From: an uncultured Prevotella sp.
Lineage (GTDB): Bacteria > Bacteroidota > Bacteroidia > Bacteroidales > Bacteroidaceae
Reading direction: 5' to 3'
Assembly (NCBI GenBank): GCA_938028745.1
Contig: CALIZL010000042.1
Coordinates: forward strand, 1 to 25,227
DNA: 25,227 bases
The notes under the pieces are model-generated. The model saw nothing but the letters and a program-made list of their open reading frames with translations. It was not told the DNA's origin and made no database searches. Made by a program: the position numbers and the translations under genes. Positions 7,965-14,225 of this stretch are shown here, in pieces; the stretch's first letter is position 1, and each line of letters starts with the position of its first letter.

Positions 7965-8020
7965 AGCCCAGAACAAGGGTGGGGTAGTGCGCCCTACCCT
8001 TGAACTGGGCTTTGTTGTTT
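7965..8020 (+). terminator. Terminator of glnA
   Basis: AGCCCAG (7965-7971) pairs with CTGGGCT (8005-8011). An inner stem CAAGGGT (7974-7980) pairs with ACCCTTG (7996-8002) and continues through a G-T wobble and three G-C pairs. TTTGTTGTTT follows. Without the mobile element the hairpin would begin about 36 nt after the glnA stop, a normal spacing. Confidence 0.88.
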
Positions 8021-8054
8021 AGGCTTATGCCATATACTTCACGCATATAAACCC

Positions 8055-8888
8055 ATGTATAAAAGAAAAATGCCTGCCCTAATTGATGGACGCGCGGCAC
8101 GCCAACGTAGCTACTGGTGGGGCAAAGTACGCATCACTACGTACATCACGATGGTCATTTTGCAGCTGCTTATTGTTTTCTACGACTCTTTTTGGGGACT
8201 TCCGCAGGTTGGGCTTGCCGGATTGCTGTGGCAACTTATTGCTGTTTCCACGCCTGCAATGCTGTTTGTTTACGTTGTGTTGATTATCGTGGTAGGTGTT
8301 AGAATGAACCGAATATCCACCTACGAAGAACGGTATAAAAGCTCAAACTTTGAAGAAGAAGAGCGAAAATGGCGCCAAAATGCTGCTATACTTGGGCTGA
8401 TGCTCGTCGTGCTAATGGCAATTGCCGCGTTTATTGCTGGCAGCATGGGCGTGTTTAATTACGTTAAGGACTTAAGATGTGGGACGATAGTAGCGAAGAT
8501 GACCTTGAACGAGGTGTCGTACAAGCATCATGTGGTACGTTCAAAACGCCTCTATGCGTGGCTGTTCCCTCAAGTTGGAGGCGGAGAATTTACTTTGCGT
8601 TTCGCTAGTTGTAATGAAAAAGACAAGTGGGGATTAACAAAATATTATTACTTTGATTTCTCGCAGTACGAAGCAGATGCAGTTGATAGGGTGCTGCGTG
8701 GTGTTTTGGTGAAAGACAAGGCTTTTTCCGCCATGCAGTTTATGAAAGAAACCGATGCCAAGGGGTTGCGCGGGCGTGGTATTAGAAATGGGGTAATCAA
8801 TGGCGGAACGCCTGCTATGTATCTTGTTAGGTACTATCCACACAGCCATGTCTTTATCAATGCCACGCCTGTGCGGGGCAAACTGTAA
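8055..8888 (+). CDS. Membrane protein of unknown function
   Basis: A 277-residue protein I do not recognise. The N-terminal half has three hydrophobic segments: about 27-47, about 55-88 (possibly one long or two short helices) and about 108-133. Between them is a charged loop with Glu/Arg-rich EEEERKWRQN. The remaining ~140 residues form a soluble domain with many aromatic residues (KYYYFDFSQYEADAVDRV) and a C-terminal YLVRYYPHSHVFIN stretch. Topology is uncertain. An alternative ATG lies five codons in. It is a single-gene unit, starting after the glnA terminator and followed by a clean hairpin at 8994-9009. No neighbour suggests a role. Confidence 0.75.
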   Translation: MYKRKMPALIDGRAARQRSYWWGKVRITTYITMVILQLLIVFYDSFWGLPQVGLAGLLWQLIAVSTPAMLFVYVVLIIVVGVRMNRISTYEERYKSSNFEEEERKWRQNAAILGLMLVVLMAIAAFIAGSMGVFNYVKDLRCGTIVAKMTLNEVSYKHHVVRSKRLYAWLFPQVGGGEFTLRFASCNEKDKWGLTKYYYFDFSQYEADAVDRVLRGVLVKDKAFSAMQFMKETDAKGLRGRGIRNGVINGGTPAMYLVRYYPHSHVFINATPVRGKL

Positions 8889-8993
8889 GGCTTTGGGGGC
8901 TAACAGCGCACCTCTTGTCCACGTCTGCCAGCAGTTTTGTGGCTTGGACAATGCCTTTTTCAATAGGGTTTGTATGCCAAAGAAACGTACCAG

Positions 8994-9015
8994 CGAGCCT
9001 TATGGCTCGTTTTGT
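8994..9015 (+). terminator. Terminator after the unknown membrane protein gene
   Basis: CGAGCC (8994-8999), loop TTAT, GGCTCG (9004-9009), then TTTTGTT: a compact intrinsic terminator about 105 nt downstream of the stop at 8888. Nothing else is visible between 8889 and 9090. Confidence 0.8.
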
Positions 9016-9090
9016 TAAGGCGGCGTGAGGCATATTTCCATGTTTGGCGCGGATTTTGTAGCGAATTGATACAACATAACCATACATAAG

Positions 9091-9630
9091 ATGAAAGAAA
9101 TTAATTATAAGGAGATGAAATTTAATCCTTTCAACCTATTGGGAAAGGAATGGATGTTGGTGTCTGCTGGTAATGAGCAGGACGGGTGCAACACGATGAC
9201 CATTAGTTGGGGACACTTAGGTTGTCTGTGGGGACACAACGACCCCACGGCAGTTATCTATCTGCGCCCCTCGCGTTATACAAAGACGTATGTGGATAAG
9301 GAAAAGTATTTCTCGCTGTGCGTTATGGATAGCGACTTTAAAAAGCAAATGGCCTACCTGGGGAGTGTGTCGGGGCGCGATGAGGACAAGATAGCCAAGG
9401 CGGGACTAACCAAAGTGTTTGCCGACGAAACGGTATATTTTAAGGAGGCCAAGCTGGTGCTTATCTGTAAGAAACTGTATGCCGCTGAATTGCAGCAGAG
9501 TGGTTTCGTGTATCAGGAAACACTCGATGAGAGCTATCCTAAACGCGATCTCCACACGATGTATGTGGGAAAGATAGAGAAAGTGTTGGTGCGAGATGAT
9601 GAATATATTAGGCATGGATGCCCCCTTTAA
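9091..9630 (+). CDS. Flavin reductase-like FMN-binding protein
   Basis: A 179-residue protein resembling the flavin reductase-like split-barrel family, whose members bind FMN and often use NAD(P)H. Family-like features are the early NPFNLLGKEWMLVSAG segment (strand and turn lining the flavin), NTMTISWGHLG in the position of the usual N-x-M-T-x-S/A motif, and IYLRPSRYTKTYVDKEKYFSLCVM, matching the R-x-S-R-x-T-x-x-x-I-x-x-x-x-x-F-x-L region. The C-terminal half carries the usual GKIEKVLVRD strand. There is no partner oxygenase next door, so the electron acceptor is unknown. It stands alone between the terminator at 8994-9015 and the small secreted protein gene 90 bp downstream. Confidence 0.85.
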   Translation: MKEINYKEMKFNPFNLLGKEWMLVSAGNEQDGCNTMTISWGHLGCLWGHNDPTAVIYLRPSRYTKTYVDKEKYFSLCVMDSDFKKQMAYLGSVSGRDEDKIAKAGLTKVFADETVYFKEAKLVLICKKLYAAELQQSGFVYQETLDESYPKRDLHTMYVGKIEKVLVRDDEYIRHGCPL

Positions 9631-9720
9631 GAAGTAATCGGTATCTGACAAGATAGTACTTAAAAGCACCACCAGAAGTTGCTTTCTTAGAGCCAACTAT
9701 AAATGTAAAATTGTTTTGGG

Positions 9721-10140
9721 ATGAGAGCGATAACGTTTTTGGCGTTGTTAGCCATGTTGCTAATGCCCCTTTTTGTACATGGCCAGCAGGTGAAAGAGCC
9801 TTGTTATGTAGTTGATGGTAAAACTTATGCCTTTGTTTCTTCAACCAACGAACCGGGCATAGAGAAAGAACTGAGCGAACACATCGCCCAAAACTTGCCC
9901 ATGATATTATATGATGGAACGTCTTTTCGGTTTGTTGTGTCTGCAACGATAGGCAAGCGGGGCCGACTTAAACGACTAAGTCTGGTAAACAAAAAGAGTT
10001 TTAAGGGCAGCATGTGGGTTTGGAAAGACGTAAAAAAGATGCTGAATGCCGTTCAATTTAAACCTGCATCGTATGGTGGAAAGCCCATTAGCTATTCTTT
10101 CGTGTTTCATATAAAGGTGGATTTCACAACTTGGCGGTAG
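9721..10140 (+). CDS. Small secreted protein with TonB C-terminal-like domain
   Basis: A 139-residue protein with a signal peptide (MRAITFLALLAMLLMPLFVHG, cleavage near residues 21-23). The C-terminal ~75 residues read like the TonB C-terminal fold common in Bacteroidetes envelope proteins: a strand FRFVVSATIGKRGRLKRLSL, a helix containing WKDVKKMLNAV, then the F-K-P-A...GKPISYSFVFHIKV ending. The order of strand, G-x-L/I turn, helix, W/F-x-P-A and G-K-P-V/I matches the family pattern, but no TonB-style transmembrane anchor or Pro-rich linker is present. It is therefore more likely a periplasmic or secreted domain protein than a functional TonB. The assignment is from pattern only. The 90-bp gap upstream shows no clear promoter. 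Confidence 0.65.
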   Translation: MRAITFLALLAMLLMPLFVHGQQVKEPCYVVDGKTYAFVSSTNEPGIEKELSEHIAQNLPMILYDGTSFRFVVSATIGKRGRLKRLSLVNKKSFKGSMWVWKDVKKMLNAVQFKPASYGGKPISYSFVFHIKVDFTTWR

Positions 10141-10390
10141 GCATTGATATGGCCCGTAGAAGTTTTGGCCTGTGGAATATATTACGAAGGCATGCCGTTT
10201 TAAAAGCTGTTTGCCACAAAGCAGCCATTATCGAGCAGCTTTCAGTTCTTTTGTGATGAACCTATTTCTGTTAAATAAGGTATTTATATTTTACAAAACA
10301 TATCCTGCTTACCGCCCTGTTCTAGCGTAAATTAAGGCTTTTGTGTAGGCTATTAGCGGCTATTTGCAGCCTTACGCATTTCGTTTTCTG

Positions 10391-10458
10391 TCCATTTTTA
10401 AGACCATAGCCCGCATTTTGCACCATTTTGCCTTTCTATTTTGGTTGCCAACTCGTAT
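10391..10458 (+). repeat. Copy B of the ~65-bp dispersed repeat
   Basis: It matches 50-118 in order and spacing (CCATTTTT, GCATTTTGCA, GGTTGCC-AACTCGT). It also contains GCATTTTGCACCATTTTGC (10413-10431), which differs by one base from the first 19 bases of the tandem unit at 10599, so the two repeat types share a motif. Confidence 0.5.
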
Positions 10459-10598
10459 TTTTCAACCCCCCAAATACCCACGTTTTATCCCTAAAATCCT
10501 ACTTTTTAACGACTATTTTGCTCTTTCCGACCATGTTTTTCATGGTTCGAAAAGGGTTTGTTTATACAATTGCTGTGGATGTTTATGCTTTTCATCTT

Positions 10599-10730
10599 GC
10601 ATTTAGCACCATTTTGCACTGCATTTAGCACCAAAATGCACTGCGTTTAGCACCAAAACGCACTGCGTTTAGCGGCATATTGCATTGCATTTAGCACCAA
10701 AACGCACTACATTTAGCGGATAATAGCCCC
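10599..10730 (+). repeat. Six tandem 22-bp units with internal dyad
   Basis: Units begin at 10599, 10621, 10643, 10665, 10687 and 10709, each 22 bp. The consensus starts GCRTTTAGCACCAAAAYGC and ends ACT. Unit 2 has stem arms GCATTT/AAATGC and unit 3 GCGTTT/AAACGC, so both arms changed together. Units 1, 4 and 5 pair less well and unit 6 is degenerate. No reading frame of note crosses it. Confidence 0.85.
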
Positions 10731-10904
10731 AAAATGGGTGTAAATGATGGTTGTTTTAAATAAAAATTCATTTTGTCTGCATCGCATGTTGGCCCCTTTT
10801 TGCATCCAAACAAACCCTCGCGAGAATCGATTATTTGCGGCCTGGTTGGAGATTGGTGGATAAAAAAGCACTCATAATGTTAAAATTTATTCCTAAAAGA
10901 AGAC

Positions 10905-10943
10905 AAAGTCTGATGGGTTAACGGGCGAGTTGGTCAACAAGTG
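10905..10943 (-). repeat. Short 8-bp-periodic AACTCGCC-type array
   Basis: Read on the minus strand this contains CACTTGTT, AACTCGCC and AACCCATC-like words, resembling the arrays at 18610-18706 and 24605-24663. It lies just downstream of the antitoxin pseudogene stop on that gene's sense strand. Confidence 0.4.
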
Positions 10944-10953
10944 GGCTAGCTTA

Positions 10954-11457
10954 TTAAACCCTTACTAAGAGCTTAACAATCTCTATGCGCATGCCTAGCG
11001 CAGTAACCATGTTATAGGCATGTTCTAAAAAATCCTCGCAAAGGTTCAATGGTTGTTCCTTGTATTGCTCTTCACGGTCTTTTTGCTTTTATCTGGCATC
11101 TTTTGCTTTCTCTTTCAGTCGCATAGACAACTATGTTCCTTCAAGAAGTAAGCAAAACCTGCTCAGCTAAAAGCTAAAAATACAGCAAAGGTAATTTTTA
11201 GAACCTGCCTATAAAACTTAGCCGCACTGGGCATCATGTTTCCACTCTCCAAATGTAGGATTTAGTGGCGAGTACACGCTTAGTCAATTCTGCTTGTGTT
11301 ACCGTTTGCCGCTTTTCGTACGTATAATAGTAGCTGTTTCGTTATAAAAGGCGTATGCCTCCTCATCAAACTTTTCGCGTTCTGCTGTGCCGGGCTTGCC
11401 AAACTCGCGTTCTATCTCTTTGCTGATGCTCGTTATCATTTCTCCTTTTGTACTCAT
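10954..11457 (-). pseudogene. HigA-type XRE antitoxin, frameshifted and split by a MITE-like element
   Basis: Starting from ATG at 11457 the minus strand reads MSTKGEMITSISKEIEREFG, then KPGTAEREKFDEEAYAFYNE, then KSGK before a stop at 11299-11301. One base missing near 11303 puts the rest in another frame: VTQAELTKRVLATKSYIWRV, the helix-turn-helix of HigA/XRE antitoxins. A second missing base near 11239 gives VEN and then MMPSAAKFY up to the element. On the far side of the element, after the duplicated TATA, the reading resumes as NMVTALGMRIEIVKLLVRV and stops at 10954-10956. Without the element and one TATA copy, 307 bases remain; restoring two bases gives 103 codons (102 residues plus stop), a normal length for this family. 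These antitoxins usually sit beside a RelE/HigB-type toxin, but I see none in 11458-11622. Confidence 0.88.
11013..11213 (+). mobile_element. MITE-like fold-back element, copy 2 (193 bp plus TATA duplication)
   Basis: The element is 11017-11209, 193 bp, flanked by TATA (11013-11016 and 11210-11213). It has the same inverted-repeat ends and internal fold-back arms as copy 1. The central palindrome has become GCATAGACAACTATGT (11121-11136): loop bases differ while the stem is kept apart from one possible G-T pair. It sits inside the antitoxin gene between the KFY and NMV codons. Because the flanking duplication here (TATA) differs from that of copy 1 (TTAA), the four bases are a target-site duplication and not part of the element. 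Confidence 0.9.
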
Positions 11458-11622
11458 AGTAATCTTCCCTTATATTTTTCTTATTGGTTTTGTGCGAACA
11501 ATCTAATTACGATAGGTAAGCTTGTTAGCTATGGCAGCAGGTCTATATGAGTTGCGACAAGCGTACGTTCCGCAAGAGCGTTTGTTAAATAACGTTTGGC
11601 AAAGGCATATAGTTTGTGCCCG

Positions 11623-13083
11623 TTACTGGCTCAACCTAAACACCCGTGTGGCATGCGGACGAACCTTTGTTGTAAAGCTATGCTTAACGGCAGAAAGCTT
11701 TTCGCCCGTCCATAAGTCACGGCATTGGTAGCGTTTGTTGGCATCGAGGGCGGGTATTTGGGTGAAGTGGAAAGTGGCTTCAAGCGGTTTGCCCGACATG
11801 TTGGTAACAGAGAGGGCCACATCGCCATTCTCCAAATCCTTGGCAAACACCACAAGGCTGTCTGCATCTGATATGAAGTCGGCCTGTTGCCCCATTCGGT
11901 CTTGGTTAAGGGCGATAAGGTGGCGGTTGGTAAGTATCTTCAAGTCTTCTTTTGTAACGGTGTGGGCACGTGGATCAAAGGATAATGCCATGGGCGACGA
12001 CCACATGCACCACAGCGCAAACTGCGTGGCATACTCGTCTTGCGTCATGCCTGGCGTGCCAAAACATAAGTCGTTCGAGGATTTTCCTTTGCCATGCAGC
12101 CCCGTACAAAGCATGTCTGCATCGTTAAAGCGGTTTACGCCTGCATATTGCGCGATGTTTTTCATGGCCTTGATGCTTTCTACCACGCCCGTTCCGCCAG
12201 GCTCGCAAGTCCACCTGTCGCGCACATCCGCACTTACGCGCCAGCAACTACCGCCCGATTCTGCGCCCCAAAGCCAAGGCCTTCTGTCGCCCCACTCGCA
12301 GATGTAGAGCGTAATGGGGCGTGCAACGGCTTTGAAAGCATCGCCCAAACGGCGGTAACGCACCATGGCAGTGTCTTGTTCGGGCGGCGCATTGCAGTAG
12401 TCGCACTTCACAATGTCCACGTTCCATTGGGCATATTGCTCGGCATCTATCCGCTCATAGCCATACGAACCAAATGCACCTGCACATGTTTTGTTGGCCG
12501 CATCGGTGTAAAGTCCAAACTTCATGCCTTTGGCGTGCACGTAATCAGCAACAGATCGCAGGCTGTTAGGAAAGCGTTTGGGGTCGGGTAGCGGTTTTCC
12601 GTCGTCTGCACGCTTACGCGCTTGCCACAAGTCGTCCATCATGATAGTGTTCCAACCAGCCTCAAACAGTCCGTTTGCTTTGAACATGTCGGCCACGCTC
12701 TTAACAATAGCCTCGGAAACATCGCCTTCTACCGAGTTCCACGACAGCCATCCCATGAAAGGAAGGGGCATGGCCAACTTGTCGGACACGGTAAGCTTGA
12801 TTTGTTCTTCGCTTACCTGCCCGTTTATGCTAGAAGTTACGGTGTAGGTGTATGTGCCAGGTGCTTTTACCTTGCCTTCAACCAAGTTGCGGCGAGCGTT
12901 CCATTGCAGTCCGCTAGGTAATCCCTTCACCCCGATGACGGCATCGGCGTGTATTGATTTTATTTTCTGCATAAAACGCACATCGGGTTGCGAGAAAACG
13001 CTTTTGGCGCAACGCAAGCCGTTATCGGCAGCGGCCACGAGTGGCATGAGCAGCAAAAGAAACGTAGAGATGAGATTTTTCAT
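11623..13083 (-). CDS. Secreted GH27 alpha-galactosidase
   Basis: Likely releases terminal alpha-linked galactose from plant or host glycans, in the periplasm or outside the cell. A signal peptide (about 1-19, ending AAA before D20) is followed by a ~100-residue beta-rich region with LPSGLQWN and GTYTYTVT, typical of the putative-Ig module found before Bacteroidetes GH27 enzymes. The TIM barrel starts at PFMGWLSWNS (about 108-117). The nucleophile is Asp228 in VDIVKCDYC and the acid/base Asp286 in CWRVSADVRDRW; MMDDLW (about 148-153) and ICEWG lie in the substrate pocket. The C-terminal ~90 residues form the antiparallel beta domain. At 486 residues it is complete. It begins 53 bp after nrdB on the same strand with no promoter or terminator that I can see between them. 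Confidence 0.93.
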   Translation of the reverse strand: MKNLISTFLLLLMPLVAAADNGLRCAKSVFSQPDVRFMQKIKSIHADAVIGVKGLPSGLQWNARRNLVEGKVKAPGTYTYTVTSSINGQVSEEQIKLTVSDKLAMPLPFMGWLSWNSVEGDVSEAIVKSVADMFKANGLFEAGWNTIMMDDLWQARKRADDGKPLPDPKRFPNSLRSVADYVHAKGMKFGLYTDAANKTCAGAFGSYGYERIDAEQYAQWNVDIVKCDYCNAPPEQDTAMVRYRRLGDAFKAVARPITLYICEWGDRRPWLWGAESGGSCWRVSADVRDRWTCEPGGTGVVESIKAMKNIAQYAGVNRFNDADMLCTGLHGKGKSSNDLCFGTPGMTQDEYATQFALWCMWSSPMALSFDPRAHTVTKEDLKILTNRHLIALNQDRMGQQADFISDADSLVVFAKDLENGDVALSVTNMSGKPLEATFHFTQIPALDANKRYQCRDLWTGEKLSAVKHSFTTKVRPHATRVFRLSQ

Positions 13084-13136
13084 ATTTGCATGTTGCGGGT
13101 GTAAAGATGGGGAGAAATGGCTGGATGGGCAAGCCT

Positions 13137-14183
13137 TTACAGGTCGTCTTCGATGGCTGTGCTTTTGGCGTATGCCGTGCTTTTGGCCTCGAAGAAGTCG
13201 GTTTTTACCATGTTGGCGTTGGCGTATTGAGAAACCCAGCGCATGTTTTCGGGCTCTTCGATGTTGTCTTCAAACAAATTGCCGAAACCCAGACTGCGCC
13301 AGCGCATGTTGCCAAGGTAGCGAATGTAGTCGTTTACCATCTGTGCGTTAAGTCCTTGCACCTCGTCGCCAATAACATATTGACCCCATGCAATTTCTTG
13401 TCGCACTCCTTCGCGCATCATTTCTTCGTAAAGTTTCACCTTTTCGGGCGTGAAGTATTCGGGTTCTTCTTTCTTCATCTCGTGAATGATGTTGCGGAAG
13501 AGCCACAGGTGCGTGTTTTCGTCGCGGTTGATGTAGCGTATCTCTTGTGCCGAACCCGACATTTTGCCGTTGCGCGCCAAGTTGTAGAAGAACATAAAGC
13601 CGCTATAAAAGTAGATGCCTTCGAGAATATAGTTGGCCATGAGCGTCTTCATAAGTGATGCTTTGTCGTTGTTGGCGTAAAACTCGTTGTAGCAATCGCC
13701 GATGAAAGTGTTGCGGCGAAGTAGGTGTTCGTCGGTTTTCCACTGGTAGAGAATGTCGTTTCGCTCTTCGGGCGAGCAGATGGAGTCGAGCATGTAGCTG
13801 TAACTCTGGCTGTGAACGCACTCTTGAAAGGCCTGAATGTGCAGGCAGAGGTTCACCTCGTTGGCCGTGATAAACTCGGTTAGCGAGGGCAAGTTGGCGC
13901 TTTGCAGCGAGTCGAGGAACACCAAAAAGCTCAATATCTTGTCGTAAGCCTTGCGTTCGGCAGGCGGCAACAGCGGATAGTCTTTGGTGTCTTGGGTAAG
14001 ATTAATCTCTTCTGGAATCCAAAAGTTGTTCATTGCCTGCCTATACCAGTCGCTTGCCCACGTGTAGCGCATGTTGTTAAAGTCGTTTAGATTGGTGGTG
14101 TTGCCGCCAATCATGCGTCTTAGTCGCAAGTCGGTATCTCCTTGTGGGTTAAACAAGGCGTTCTTTTTTAGCTTATTGTCCAT
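13137..14183 (-). CDS. nrdB: Ribonucleoside-diphosphate reductase beta subunit (class I)
   Basis: Radical-generating subunit that forms the holoenzyme with NrdA to make deoxyribonucleotides; cytoplasmic, oxygen-dependent. At 348 residues it is full length. Diiron ligands fit the family: Asp91 (FLVFLDSLQ), Glu121 and His124 (ECVHSQSYSY), Glu188 (YILEGIYFYSGF), Glu222 and His225 (DENTHL). The radical tyrosine is present as Tyr128 in HSQSY, the position of E. coli Tyr122, so this is a tyrosyl-radical enzyme and not one of the Tyr-lacking forms. The C-terminal tail, ending AKSTAIEDDL, should bind NrdA. It follows nrdA by 42 bp and shares its riboswitch-controlled transcript. Confidence 0.95.
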   Translation of the reverse strand: MDNKLKKNALFNPQGDTDLRLRRMIGGNTTNLNDFNNMRYTWASDWYRQAMNNFWIPEEINLTQDTKDYPLLPPAERKAYDKILSFLVFLDSLQSANLPSLTEFITANEVNLCLHIQAFQECVHSQSYSYMLDSICSPEERNDILYQWKTDEHLLRRNTFIGDCYNEFYANNDKASLMKTLMANYILEGIYFYSGFMFFYNLARNGKMSGSAQEIRYINRDENTHLWLFRNIIHEMKKEEPEYFTPEKVKLYEEMMREGVRQEIAWGQYVIGDEVQGLNAQMVNDYIRYLGNMRWRSLGFGNLFEDNIEEPENMRWVSQYANANMVKTDFFEAKSTAYAKSTAIEDDL

Positions 14184-14225
14184 TTGTGTTGTGTTGAGTT
14201 TCGTTTGTGAGTGTAGTATTGTTGG

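Larger units (their letters stand above)
10141..10953. other. Long noncoding, repeat-rich interval
   Basis: No credible coding region was found in these ~810 bases on either strand. The interval is AT-rich and contains a copy of the dispersed ~65-bp repeat (10391-10458), six 22-bp tandem units (10599-10730) and an 8-bp-periodic stretch (10905-10943). I saw no RNA gene or clear promoter here. It borders the wrecked antitoxin gene, so it may be decayed accessory DNA. Confidence 0.6.

Noticed and set aside
10364..10628. Plus-strand open frames across the repeat region (80 and 66 residues)
   Set aside because: They run into the 22-bp tandem repeats, with no start signal and no coherent protein character.
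10599..10730. CRISPR array
   Set aside because: The 22-bp units are contiguous with no unique spacers, and no cas genes are present.
11458..11622. Toxin gene upstream of the antitoxin pseudogene
   Set aside because: I read all minus-strand frames and found only short broken peptides with no RelE/HigB features.
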